DNA of 25,577 nt from an uncultured Prevotellaceae bacterium. Its GTDB lineage: Bacteria > Bacteroidota > Bacteroidia > Bacteroidales > Muribaculaceae. Position numbers and translations under genes: made by a program. How positions within the stretch are numbered: the stretch's first letter is position 1; each line of letters begins with the position of its first letter. This document shows, piece after piece, positions 8,157 through 16,017 of this stretch. The notes beneath the pieces are model-generated. The model was not told the DNA's origin. It ran no database searches and saw only the letters and a list, made by a program, of their open reading frames with translations. Where the stretch lies: contig CAMFSS010000007.1 of the NCBI GenBank assembly GCA_945983195.1, positions 1 to 25,577 of the forward strand, in the 5' to 3' direction.

Positions 8157-9318
8157 CGCCAACATCTCTGACGGCGAAGCCCCGAAGCCGCTTCGCCGTG
8201 CTCTTTTCATCGACCGCGACGGCACTCTCGTTGTGGAGCCGCCGGTCGACTATCAGCTCGATTCGCTCGAAAAGTTCAAGTTTATCCCCGGTGTAATCCG
8301 CAATCTTGCATTTATCGCCGAAAATCTCGACTTCGAGCTGGTGATGGTGACAAATCAGGACGGACTCGGCACACAGTCGTTCCCCACCGAAGATTTCGAG
8401 CCTCCGCACCGCCTGCTTCTCGACACTCTGAGCGGCGAAGGCATCACTTTCGACGACATCATCATCGACACCACTTTTGAGCATGAGCATAAGCCAACGC
8501 GCAAACCGGGAACGGCACTGCTTGGCAAATACACCTCTGGCGACTACGACCTCGCCGGATCATTCGTCATAGGCGACCGCCTGACTGATGTGATGCTTGC
8601 CCGCAACCTCGGTGCCAAAGCCATTTTCTTCTGCAATAATGAAACCGGCTCTAAAGCTGTGGCTGAAGCCGGGCTTACCGGCTCCGTTGCACTCATCACC
8701 GACGATTGGGCTCGCATTTCCGACTTCCTTCGTGGCGGCAGCCGCACTGCACGCGTTGTGCGCAACACGAATGAGACGAAAATCACCATTGGCATCGACC
8801 TCGACGGCTCCGGCAGTTGCCGCATTTCCACCGGACTGGGATTCTTCGACCACATGCTCGAGCAGATTGGCCGCCACTCTGGCATCGACCTCGACATCAC
8901 CGTCTGTGGCGACCTTCACGTCGATGAGCACCACACCATCGAAGACACCGCCATTGCTCTCGGCGATGCCATTCGCATAGCTCTCGGCGACAAGCGCGGA
9001 ATTGAGCGTTACGGGTTCATGCTGCCTATGGACGACTGCCTCTGCACCGTGGCTCTCGACTTCGGCGGACGCCCATGGCTCGTATGGAACGCCGAATTTC
9101 ATCGCGAGCGTATCGGCGAAATGCCCACTGAGATGTTCCTGCACTTCTTCAAGAGCCTCAGCGACTCGGCCCGAATGAACCTGTACATCGAAGCACAAGG
9201 CACTAATGAGCACCACAAAATCGAAGGCATTTTCAAGGCTCTCGCACGCGCCATAAAGGCAGCCATTCGCCGCGATGTGTTCTCCTACCGCTTGCCTTCC
9301 ACCAAAGGCACTCTGTAG
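8146..9318 (+). CDS. hisB: Bifunctional histidinol-phosphatase / imidazoleglycerol-phosphate dehydratase
   Basis: Two activities of the pathway are fused in 390 residues. The N-terminal HAD phosphatase has FIDRDGTLV (nucleophile D23, acid D25), TNQDGLGT and GDRLTDVMLA. The zinc-binding cysteine loop of E. coli HisB is missing here and replaced by a segment ending in KPTRKPG, as in other Bacteroidetes HisB proteins that I remember. From about residue 200 the dehydratase domain follows, with FFDHMLEQIGRHSG, DEHHTIED (H262, H263) and a second NEHHKIEG (H356, H357) that bind the two Mn ions. All visible catalytic residues are intact. The gene overlaps hisC and closes the operon; no clear terminator follows. 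The remaining his genes (hisH, hisA, hisF, hisIE) are not in the window. Confidence 0.95.
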   Translation: MENNANISDGEAPKPLRRALFIDRDGTLVVEPPVDYQLDSLEKFKFIPGVIRNLAFIAENLDFELVMVTNQDGLGTQSFPTEDFEPPHRLLLDTLSGEGITFDDIIIDTTFEHEHKPTRKPGTALLGKYTSGDYDLAGSFVIGDRLTDVMLARNLGAKAIFFCNNETGSKAVAEAGLTGSVALITDDWARISDFLRGGSRTARVVRNTNETKITIGIDLDGSGSCRISTGLGFFDHMLEQIGRHSGIDLDITVCGDLHVDEHHTIEDTAIALGDAIRIALGDKRGIERYGFMLPMDDCLCTVALDFGGRPWLVWNAEFHRERIGEMPTEMFLHFFKSLSDSARMNLYIEAQGTNEHHKIEGIFKALARAIKAAIRRDVFSYRLPSTKGTL

Positions 9319-9453
9319 CCGTCATACTCTCTCCACACACCCATGCTCTGTTAACAAATCACAATGTCGCCTCTACACTTGGTAATTTCAAAAAAAATAA
9401 TGATATTTGTAAGTTATTTGTAAACTTAGTAAATAATCATTAGTCAAATAGAT

Positions 9454-11748
9454 ATGAAGAAAAAACTAATTTCTCTGATTGCCGGACTGGCTTGTGCTGT
9501 GAGTGCTTACGCTGTGCCGGCTGCTCCAGGACTGAGAACCATAACCCAGCCTGATGGAACTAAAGTAACCGTCAAGTTAGCAGGTGATGAATTCCTGCAC
9601 TTCACAACCACTGCCGACGGATACACCGTTGAGCGCAATGCCGATGGGTATTTCGTCTATGTGCAAAAGGTCGATGGCGAGATTTCACGCACTTCAGTCG
9701 TTGCTCACGATGCTGCCAATCGCTCTGCACAGGAGTTGCAGCTCATTGAGTCGTTGCCGAAGAACATCGTTGCCGACAAGGCTGTTGCCGATGCAAATGC
9801 CTCACGCAGCGAGGCTCGCACCGGGATTAAGGGCAAAAGCGTTTCTGCCACCCCCAAAGGTGCACAGTATGACTACAGCAATTTCCGCGGACTTGTGATT
9901 CTTGTCGAATTTACAGACCGCAAGTTCTCGCGCACAAATGCCAATGAGATTTTCTCCGACTTGGTTTCGAAGAAGGACTTCAAGGGTGTGCCGAAGGTCG
10001 ACAATCCTGAAGAGGTGGAACCATACACCGGCAGTGTCCGCGACTATTTCTACGACAACTCTATGGGCAAGTTCGACCCTGAATTTGACGTGGTAGGTCC
10101 ATTCGAAATCGACTATACTTCCACTTCAATGATGGATAATGGCAATTTAAGCAATACTACTATGGCAGCTGTTATTTCAGCCATTGTTTCTGCTGCCAAC
10201 GATACAGTCGACTTCAGCCAGTACGACCGCGACGGCGACGGCTATGTCGATATGTTCTACATCATCTTTGCAGGATTCGGTTCCAATTACTACGGCAACA
10301 ATGCGGGATATATATGGCCGCACCAGGGCTATCAATATAAGCGTGTCGACGGTGTCTACACACAAAAATACGCCTGCTCCACCGAGTTCTACGGATACGA
10401 GAGTACCGGTGATTACGGCATCGACGGCATCGGCACCATAGCACACGAGTTCAGCCATGTACTCGGTTTGGTCGATGAATACGACACCGACTACAATGGA
10501 AGCGGCGGTCAGAGCTTCCACCCCGACGCATGGTCGGTGATGTCGGGCGGCAGCTACTTCAACAATGGTCGCACGCCGGTAGCCTACTCTGCCTTGCAGC
10601 GCACACAGGCAGGATTCTCCCTGCCAACAGTAATCGACAAGGAGGGTGACTACAACCTCAATATCACTGCCGAAACCAATGAGTATTATCGCATCAATTC
10701 GTCGGTCGACAAGGAATACTTCCTCCTTGAGAACCGCAACCGAAAATCGAAGTGGGACGAGTTCCTGCCTGGTGACGGCATGCTGATTTTCCACGTCGAT
10801 TCCACAACGACAACACCTTGGAGAAACAACACCGTCAATTGCAACCCTGCACACAACTACTATCAACTGCTTCGTGCCAAGCCGGCAAACGGCTACTCTA
10901 CCGATGGCGACCCATTCCCCGGCTCCGGCAACGTCACAAGAATCAACAATGTCACTTCGCCAAATCTCGTTTCTTGGAGTGGTGAAAAGACCGAATTCGT
11001 ACTTTCCAATATAAGTATCGACGGCGACGGCATTGTCAGCTTTAGCGTAAGCAAAGACTACTTTGGCTACGTCACCGAGGACTTTGAGGCTATGCCCACC
11101 GAGGGCGACTTTAGCAATGTGCCGGGCACTTACACCACTTGGTCGTTCACAAATTGCGCTCCTGGTTTTTACGGCTTAAACAGTGTTAATGGTTCACAAT
11201 CAGTGAAGATATATGACCAATTCGTCGATATTATAATCAACATCCTGAATGCCCAGCTTATCGAAGGAATTGAAATGGCGTTGTGGAACACTTTGCTCAA
11301 GACTCAGACTATAAACGTATCTGTATCGACAGATGATGGTGCTACTTGGACTGAAATTTTCCAAGATGGTAAAGACGGAGCTGTCTCTGAAGTAACTAAG
11401 GGTACAAAAGGTTCACGTTATTATTTCAAGGCCAACGTTCCCGATAAGGCAATGTTCAAGATTGAAGTAAGCGGTACTCTTTATATCGACGATGTAACAA
11501 TCTGCTATGTCGACCCCAATGGGCTTTCTGACGTCGAGGATATAAAGATTGCCGACAAGGCTCAGCTCAATGTTGTGCCTGCCACCGATGGAATCATCGT
11601 TGGTAGCGACAGCAACGAGGCGGTTGAAGTATTCAATGCCGAAGGACGGCTTGTGGCACGCGGCACAGCCAATGCCACTATCGCACTCCCGGCACGTGGC
11701 TTCTACATCGTCCGCCAAGGCTCTGCAACCCGCAAATTCATCTTCTAA
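9454..11748 (+). CDS. Secreted M6-family (immune inhibitor A-like) zinc metalloprotease
   Basis: A 764-residue exported protease. Residues 1-20 form a signal peptide (MKKKLISLIAGLACAVSAYA). The protease domain covers roughly residues 140-480, with a D-x-D-x-D-G calcium-type loop (DRDGDGYVDMFY), an IWPHQ motif, and the zinc site H331-E332-F-S-H335 followed by G338 and D341, the HExxHxxGxxD pattern. A beta-rich domain follows, and the last 70 or so residues (VEVFNAEGRLV ... GFYIVRQGSATRKF) look like a type A sorting domain of the type IX secretion system. Whether the host has that system cannot be seen here. The protein may degrade host or dietary proteins; the substrate is unknown. The 135 bp upstream is AT-rich and has no clean -7 box. 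It is monocistronic as far as can be seen. Confidence 0.88.
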   Translation: MKKKLISLIAGLACAVSAYAVPAAPGLRTITQPDGTKVTVKLAGDEFLHFTTTADGYTVERNADGYFVYVQKVDGEISRTSVVAHDAANRSAQELQLIESLPKNIVADKAVADANASRSEARTGIKGKSVSATPKGAQYDYSNFRGLVILVEFTDRKFSRTNANEIFSDLVSKKDFKGVPKVDNPEEVEPYTGSVRDYFYDNSMGKFDPEFDVVGPFEIDYTSTSMMDNGNLSNTTMAAVISAIVSAANDTVDFSQYDRDGDGYVDMFYIIFAGFGSNYYGNNAGYIWPHQGYQYKRVDGVYTQKYACSTEFYGYESTGDYGIDGIGTIAHEFSHVLGLVDEYDTDYNGSGGQSFHPDAWSVMSGGSYFNNGRTPVAYSALQRTQAGFSLPTVIDKEGDYNLNITAETNEYYRINSSVDKEYFLLENRNRKSKWDEFLPGDGMLIFHVDSTTTTPWRNNTVNCNPAHNYYQLLRAKPANGYSTDGDPFPGSGNVTRINNVTSPNLVSWSGEKTEFVLSNISIDGDGIVSFSVSKDYFGYVTEDFEAMPTEGDFSNVPGTYTTWSFTNCAPGFYGLNSVNGSQSVKIYDQFVDIIINILNAQLIEGIEMALWNTLLKTQTINVSVSTDDGATWTEIFQDGKDGAVSEVTKGTKGSRYYFKANVPDKAMFKIEVSGTLYIDDVTICYVDPNGLSDVEDIKIADKAQLNVVPATDGIIVGSDSNEAVEVFNAEGRLVARGTANATIALPARGFYIVRQGSATRKFIF

Positions 11749-11761
11749 TCCCCCCGATACG

Positions 11762-11792
11762 AATAGCATCAACGAAACTAAATAGCATCAAC
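11762..11792 (+). repeat. Short direct repeat, 12 bp twice
   Basis: AATAGCATCAAC occurs at 11762-11773 and again at 11781-11792, separated by 7 bp, just after the protease gene and before the terminator hairpin. No function is evident; it may be a small tandem duplication. Confidence 0.6.
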
Positions 11793-11793
11793 A

Positions 11794-11832
11794 GGAAGCG
11801 CGGCAGTGTGTCACCCACACAGCCGCGCTTCC
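11794..11832 (+). terminator. Long hairpin after the protease gene, probable terminator
   Basis: GGAAGCGCGGC (11794-11804) pairs perfectly with GCCGCGCTTCC (11822-11832), and inside, GTGTG (11806-11810) pairs with CACAC (11816-11820) across one A-A mismatch. The 3' side is pyrimidine-rich (CCTCTTTC) but has no real T-run, so it may stop transcription weakly or protect the 3' end. Confidence 0.6.
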
Positions 11833-11883
11833 CCTCTTTCAAGCCTTTCAAGAAGAATGTGTTTTCGATATATTTCGCCTGAT

Positions 11884-11907
11884 AAAGTTGCATAGTATTA
11901 CAACTTT
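11884..11907. promoter_or_regulatory. Inverted-repeat operator within the toxin-antitoxin promoter
   Basis: AAAGTTG (11884-11890) and CAACTTT (11901-11907) are perfect 7-bp arms around a 10-bp spacer. The left arm covers the -33 region and the right arm ends just before the -7 box. A third half-site, TGCAAC (11917-11922), overlaps the -7 box and the start. This is the position expected for autorepression by the HigA-type antitoxin. Confidence 0.65.
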
Positions 11908-11918
11908 AGTTATCTTTG
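11887..11918 (+). promoter_or_regulatory. Promoter of the toxin-antitoxin pair
   Basis: GTTG (11887-11890), a 20-bp spacer and TATCTTTG (11911-11918) fit the Bacteroidetes pattern. The toxin ATG begins only 5 bases after the -7 box, so the transcript should be leaderless or nearly so. Confidence 0.75.
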
Positions 11919-11922
11919 CAAC

Positions 11923-12255
11923 ATGAGAAAGATAATAGCTTTTAAGAGTTACTTTTTTGACTTTATCAAGTCGTTGTCAAAAGCCGAAACTGATAAAATC
12001 ATGCGAGCACTGGATTTGTTGAAAACTGAAAATCGAATTCCGGCTCATTACATAAAATATATTCGTGATGGTTTATATGAGTTTCGTGTAACTTTTATAA
12101 ATAATGAATTCAGAATATTTTTTATTTACGATGGGAATGTAGTGGTTGTGTTAATTAATGCTTTTAGGAAAAAGACACAAAAACTGCCATCTAATGAAAT
12201 CGAAAAAGCTCTTAGACTTAAACAAGAATATTATGAAACAAAAAGAGATAAATAA
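11923..12255 (+). CDS. higB: HigB/RelE-type toxin (Gp49-like family)
   Basis: A 110-residue protein of the RelE/ParE superfamily, Gp49-like HigB branch, whose characterised members cut mRNA in the ribosome. The visible hallmarks are the basic lysine-rich helix in the first half, YIRDGLYEFRVTF, EFRIFFIYDGN, and the motif AFRKKTQKLPSNEIEKALRL near the C-terminus. The toxin precedes the antitoxin, the order typical of higBA and reverse to most type II pairs. Its base composition is distinctly more AT-rich than that of the surrounding genes, suggesting acquisition by transfer. The ATG is nearly at the predicted transcription start. The gene symbol reflects family membership. Confidence 0.88.
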   Translation: MRKIIAFKSYFFDFIKSLSKAETDKIMRALDLLKTENRIPAHYIKYIRDGLYEFRVTFINNEFRIFFIYDGNVVVVLINAFRKKTQKLPSNEIEKALRLKQEYYETKRDK

Positions 12256-12538
12256 GGACATTTACGACGTAGATGCATGGCTCGATGAAGGCCTTGGCAA
12301 AGAGGGCACTCCTGAGCGTGAGGAAAACCGCAATAAGGCATGGGAAGAATATAACGCACAAATTCTTCTTGATGCCCGCAAGAATGCTCACCTCACTCAG
12401 TCGGAGTTGGCAGAACGAATCGGTGCCGACAAAAGTTACATATCAAGGATTGAACGTGGATTGACTATTCCTACGGTTTCAACTCTTTATCGCATAGCAT
12501 CTGCAATGGGGCTGACTGTGGAGTTGCGGCCGGTATAG
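12233..12538 (+). CDS. higA: HigA-type antitoxin, XRE helix-turn-helix protein
   Basis: The 101-residue partner of the toxin, starting at the ATG at 12233 (MKQKEINKDIYDVDAW), which overlaps the toxin 3' end by 23 bp. A longer frame starts upstream at 12158, but those residues only copy the toxin gene in another frame. The N-terminal 50 residues are acidic and probably wrap the toxin; a Cro/CI-type helix-turn-helix follows (TQSELAERIGADKSYISRIE). By family precedent it neutralises the toxin and represses the shared promoter, consistent with the inverted repeat there. It converges on the M15 peptidase gene with 6 bp between the stops. Confidence 0.88.
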   Translation: MKQKEINKDIYDVDAWLDEGLGKEGTPEREENRNKAWEEYNAQILLDARKNAHLTQSELAERIGADKSYISRIERGLTIPTVSTLYRIASAMGLTVELRPV

Positions 12539-12544
12539 CTTATT

Positions 12545-12949
12545 TCAGTTGATGCTGAGATATTGCCGGCGGTTATGGCGTCGGGTGGTGTGCGACACAT
12601 GAATCCACTTGTAGCCTCTCTCATTGATTGCCTGGTCAAGCGGCAGCGACAATCGCCGCAGCAATTCATAGAGCTTTCGGTTGTCGGCACGGCTTCCGGC
12701 AGTGATGTCGGCTGCCTCGCCCCGCAAGTGCTGACTCTGCTCTGCCCCACCGACCTTTCTGTTCAGCTCAGCACAGCGGTATCCGCTGTTCACCGTTATC
12801 GGCTTCCCCCAAGCATCGCGGAGAGGGTCGAGCACTCGCTCCACAAGTGCTTGCAGTGCCTTCACGGCACTCTCCGGGGGAGTATTGTCAATTCCATTTT
12901 GCCGTGCAGTAGTCGAATCTGTCAGTTCGGCAATTGTGAAGTGTTTCAT
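12545..12949 (-). CDS. M15-family (D-Ala-D-Ala carboxypeptidase-like) peptidase, phage endolysin type
   Basis: A 134-residue single-domain M15 peptidase expected to cut peptidoglycan peptides. It has SGYR at residues 55-58, the zinc motif H74-x6-D81 (HLRGEAAD) and the third ligand H117 in KWIHVS. There is no signal peptide, which fits an enzyme released to the wall through a holin. Its ATG overlaps the holin stop (ATGA), so the two are translationally coupled. No other phage gene lies nearby. It could be a remnant of a prophage lysis module or a domesticated device; the catalytic site is complete. Confidence 0.88.
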   Translation of the reverse strand: MKHFTIAELTDSTTARQNGIDNTPPESAVKALQALVERVLDPLRDAWGKPITVNSGYRCAELNRKVGGAEQSQHLRGEAADITAGSRADNRKLYELLRRLSLPLDQAINERGYKWIHVSHTTRRHNRRQYLSIN

Positions 12950-13392
12950 AGTGCGCCTCCTTTCTCACCTATACCAAGTTCACGCACCAGTCGCAGCAAC
13001 TTGTGTGCCGCCTCCTCGGCATCACTCTTTTCCTTGTCGCTCGCCTTCTCATAAATGCTCTTCACCTCGATAATCGCAATGCAAATCGCCCCAAAAAGTG
13101 TAAACACCGGCAGCATCGGCAGCCGGGCTGCACCAATCACACTCATGTAGGCGACAGCAGCCATCTGCATCACATCTATCACCGACATTGCAAAGAGGGC
13201 ATTGTAGTAGCGGCACAGTTTGTCGAACGTTCGTCGCAGTGCCTTGCTCCTGCGAGCCTCGCCTCGCAGTTTCGCTTTGCGCAATCCGCTCACCAAGTCG
13301 GCAACTACTGCAAAAAGCACCATCACATATTCGCCGAGCATCAGCATGAGCACCGGCATAACTCTAAGTTCATTGAAAATCGTGTTTTCCAT
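12946..13392 (-). CDS. Phage holin family membrane protein
   Basis: A 148-residue membrane protein with about four hydrophobic stretches (near residues 11-37, 67-84 and 90-109, the first probably two helices), a basic segment between them (DLVSGLRKAKLRGEARRSKA) and a charged C-terminal tail. This matches the Bacteroidetes holins of the phage_holin_4 type, where the DLxxGxxKA segment recurs. It precedes and overlaps the M15 peptidase gene, as holin and endolysin genes do. The function as a pore for the peptidase is inferred from family and context. Confidence 0.82.
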   Translation of the reverse strand: MENTIFNELRVMPVLMLMLGEYVMVLFAVVADLVSGLRKAKLRGEARRSKALRRTFDKLCRYYNALFAMSVIDVMQMAAVAYMSVIGAARLPMLPVFTLFGAICIAIIEVKSIYEKASDKEKSDAEEAAHKLLRLVRELGIGEKGGAL

Positions 13393-13412
13393 AGCATCAC
13401 TGTTTTTTTGCG

Positions 13413-13420
13413 CAAAGTTA
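13413..13420 (-). promoter_or_regulatory. Likely -7 box for the holin-peptidase pair
   Basis: On the minus strand the bases read TAACTTTG, a full match to TAnnTTTG, 20 bases before the holin start codon. A convincing -33 element at the right distance is not visible. Confidence 0.5.
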
Positions 13421-13531
13421 AGTCCTCTCCGGCATCATCTACTCCACAAAAAGTAATTTATGCCGGGAAAACGGGTACCTGATGCCGCTACTGAAACGCA
13501 GTCGGCATCGCAAATCTTTGTCGGGAATATG

Positions 13532-14764
13532 CTACTGCGCCTTGAGTGCTCTGATGAAGCCGTCAATCGCCTCACGCGTCACATGCTGCATCACCACCAC
13601 ATGCGACAGATTGCCGCCAAAGCGCGGGTCGTTGCTGTTGGCGAGGTTAAACCGATTCACTATTTCGTCGGAAGGGCGCGTAAAAAACACCGTATTGCTG
13701 TAGTCGTTGCTCCAGCATCGCCACCCGATGCCATTAAGCTGCTGCTTAAGGTAGGCGGTGCACTCCAGCATCTGAGTTGCCTGCTCAGTCCACCCCTTGT
13801 CGCCGACAGCTTGAATCAGCCACCAGAATTTCAGCGGTTCAATGCCTGAGCGCGAGCAGTTTATCATTCGCATATTGGCATTGAGATACGGTATGTCGAA
13901 TGTCGTCTGGTTATCATATATCTCGCGAGTGGTGATAAACAGTCCGCAAGGGCTGTCGATTCCGAAAAATTTGTGTCCGCTGATTGAAATCGACTCAAAA
14001 CCGACTTTACGGCGGTCGACCAAATCTCTATGCTTTGTGAATGGCAGATAGCCGCCGAAAAGTGCCGCATCAATGTGGCGGTAGACAGCCATTTCCGGAT
14101 GACGCGCAAGCACGCAGTTGAGTGCCGTCTGGTCGTCGATTGCCCCCTTGAATGTGCTTCCCATAGCATAAATCATCAGACACGGGCGCGATGTGTCGAG
14201 TGCCGCCTCAAGCGAGTCGGGAATCATACGCCCCATGTCGTCGCTCTTCACAAGCCTCACATCGAGGTTCTGCAAGTCGCACAGACGGTAGTTGCTGTAG
14301 TGAGCCTCATCTGAAACATACACTATCGGTTCTTTGCCCGTGGTGTGCTTCAAGTAGTTTGTGCCAAAATAAATGCCGTGATTGTTGCCGTCGGTGCCGC
14401 TCATCGTCACCAATCCCCACACATCATCGTTCGAAAAGCCGTATTTAGGCGCGAAATACTCTATCACCTCGCGCTCAAACTCTCCCGATGACAGTGCGCC
14501 AACTTTGCCGAATGGGTCTCCGGCATTGTTGATTAGGAAATTCTCCATTCGGTTGTCAGTGTACCAATTGTAGAAACCGGTGAGAGCCATCGACACCTGG
14601 TTGCAGGGATAGCCGAGCGTGCGCGGACGCTCCTGGTGACATTTCTCAGTCCATCGGTCGAGTTTCTCAAATCCCGACTTCACCGTAGGTTGCGCCCACA
14701 GCATATTGCCGGCAGCCGCCACAGCCACCAGCACCACAGCCCACTTAAATATCATTCGTTTCAT
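13532..14764 (-). CDS. Exported PLP-dependent decarboxylase of the histidine decarboxylase type
   Basis: A 410-residue group II (fold-type I) amino-acid decarboxylase. The order of motifs follows bacterial PLP-type histidine decarboxylase: RTLGYP (48-53), NNAGDPFG (79-86), EREVIEYFAPKYG, WGLVTMSGTDGN (116-127), H155 that stacks on PLP, D232 (HIDAALFGG) that contacts the ring nitrogen, the Schiff-base lysine K265 (SISGHKFFG), CSRSG, and a C-terminal NTVFFTRPSDE. All cofactor residues are intact. What is odd is the N-terminus: MKRMIFKWAVVLVAVAAAGN and the next residues LWA form a classical signal peptide with likely cleavage near residue 24, so the enzyme should work in the periplasm or at the surface. 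The substrate is inferred; histidine is the best guess, but serine or other amino acids are possible. It lies 57 bp after mrp, possibly in one transcript. Confidence 0.85.
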   Translation of the reverse strand: MKRMIFKWAVVLVAVAAAGNMLWAQPTVKSGFEKLDRWTEKCHQERPRTLGYPCNQVSMALTGFYNWYTDNRMENFLINNAGDPFGKVGALSSGEFEREVIEYFAPKYGFSNDDVWGLVTMSGTDGNNHGIYFGTNYLKHTTGKEPIVYVSDEAHYSNYRLCDLQNLDVRLVKSDDMGRMIPDSLEAALDTSRPCLMIYAMGSTFKGAIDDQTALNCVLARHPEMAVYRHIDAALFGGYLPFTKHRDLVDRRKVGFESISISGHKFFGIDSPCGLFITTREIYDNQTTFDIPYLNANMRMINCSRSGIEPLKFWWLIQAVGDKGWTEQATQMLECTAYLKQQLNGIGWRCWSNDYSNTVFFTRPSDEIVNRFNLANSNDPRFGGNLSHVVVMQHVTREAIDGFIRALKAQ

Positions 14765-14785
14765 TGTTGCCTGTTTAGTCTATAT

Positions 14786-14800
14786 TATTGTCCGACAATA
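14786..14800. promoter_or_regulatory. 15-bp palindrome upstream of the decarboxylase gene
   Basis: TATTGTC-C-GACAATA is a perfect palindrome around one central base, in the 57-bp gap between mrp and the decarboxylase, 21 bases before the decarboxylase start codon. It is not followed by a T-run in either direction, so an operator for a dimeric regulator is more likely than a terminator. No matching promoter box is seen. Confidence 0.5.
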
Positions 14801-14821
14801 CTTTTTCATTCTATCCACTGT

Positions 14822-15928
14822 TTAGTGAAGGGGGACCTTCTCAGTGGCTGGGAGTGTGGCGTTACGCTCGTCTACGGCATCTGCCACAGTCCGGGCGAGG
14901 GTGAGGAACGAAGCCCCCGACACGCTGTTTTGCAGCGTCACAGGCAAGCCGTCATCGCCTCCACGGCATATTCCTGCCACAAGCGGTATCTGCCCGAGCA
15001 GCTTCACGCCGAGTGTCGCGGCAAGATTCTTGCCACCGTCCTTGCCGAAGATGAAATATTTTTCATCGGGGTGGGCGGCTGGTGTGAACCACGACATATT
15101 TTCCACAATTCCGAGGATTGGCACATTCACCTTGTCGCTGCGGAACATGCTCACGCCCTTGCGTGCATCGGCAAGTGCCACCTCCTGCGGGGTAGTTACC
15201 ACTATTGCCCCGGTTATGGCAAGCGTCTGCACAAGCGTTAGGTGTATGTCGCTTGTGCCGGGAGGCATGTCGATGATGAAGTAGTCGAGTTCTCCCCAGT
15301 GAGCCTCACCAATAAGCTGTTTCAGTGCATTGCTCGCCATTCCTCCGCGCCAAAGCACTGCTTTCTCCTTGTCGACAAGGAAGCCTATCGACAGCAGCTT
15401 CACGCCGTATTTCTCAATGGGCAATATGAGGTTGCGCCCCTCTACGGTTGTCATGTAGAGCTGCTCGTCTTCCACTCCAAACATCTTAGGCACTGAAGGG
15501 CCGAAAATGTCGGCATCAAGCAGCCCGACCTTGTAGCCAAGCTGTGCCAGCGACACAGCCAAGTTGCTTGCTACAGTGGATTTTCCCACTCCGCCTTTGC
15601 CCGACGACACGCCGATGATATTCTTCACGCCAGGAAGCGGATTTTCAGGCTTCGGCGGCAACTGTGTACGCGATTTCATCGCTATGTTGCCCTTTATCTC
15701 CACATCAGGCGAGATGTAGGTGTTGATGGCAGTCTCAGCAGCACGAATCACCGACTTTGCAAATGGGTCGGTGGGCTTGTCGAATACTATCGAGAACGAC
15801 ACTTTCATTCCGTCGATGCGTATGTCGTCCTCCACCATTCCGGCAGTCACAATGTCGGTTCCTGTGCCCGGATAGCGCACATTTTTCAATGCCTCAAGAA
15901 TGAGGTTGGGATATAGTCGTAGTTCCAT
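14822..15928 (-). CDS. mrp: Mrp/ApbC-family iron-sulfur cluster carrier ATPase
   Basis: A P-loop ATPase that helps deliver Fe-S clusters in the cytoplasm. Starting at the ATG at 15928 gives 368 residues: a DUF59/MIP18-type domain (1-80), a linker, and the deviant Walker A SSGKGGVGKSTVA at residues 108-120, with LLDADIFGPS and IIDMPPGT following. The longer frame to 16048 runs into the 3' end of trmB and adds non-conserved residues; AGAAAGAAAAA just before the chosen ATG acts as a purine-rich binding site. The C-terminal CxxC of E. coli Mrp is absent (ENMSWFTPAAHPDEKYFIF), which I recall as normal in Bacteroidetes. It follows trmB by 89 bp. Confidence 0.92.
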   Translation of the reverse strand: MELRLYPNLILEALKNVRYPGTGTDIVTAGMVEDDIRIDGMKVSFSIVFDKPTDPFAKSVIRAAETAINTYISPDVEIKGNIAMKSRTQLPPKPENPLPGVKNIIGVSSGKGGVGKSTVASNLAVSLAQLGYKVGLLDADIFGPSVPKMFGVEDEQLYMTTVEGRNLILPIEKYGVKLLSIGFLVDKEKAVLWRGGMASNALKQLIGEAHWGELDYFIIDMPPGTSDIHLTLVQTLAITGAIVVTTPQEVALADARKGVSMFRSDKVNVPILGIVENMSWFTPAAHPDEKYFIFGKDGGKNLAATLGVKLLGQIPLVAGICRGGDDGLPVTLQNSVSGASFLTLARTVADAVDERNATLPATEKVPLH

Positions 15929-16017
15929 TTTTTCTTTCTCCAAAAAGTGTTTTTTAAGATTCAAGCCGTCTGCGTGTCGGCGCATAAGGCTAAGTTTCAG
16001 CCATTCAAGCCTCGCTG

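Noticed and set aside
9319..9453. Terminator for the his operon or promoter for the M6 protease
   Set aside because: The gap holds no good hairpin with a T-run and only imperfect boxes (GATATTTG, GTTATTTG); neither call is safe.
12158..12232. Upstream start of the HigA-type antitoxin
   Set aside because: The extra 25 residues (KRHKNCHLMKSKK) are an out-of-frame reading of the toxin gene; the ATG at 12233 begins the family-like N-terminus.
12563..13054. Plus-strand open frame of 163 codons over the holin and M15 genes
   Set aside because: Opposite to two recognisable overlapping genes; the translation shows no domain.
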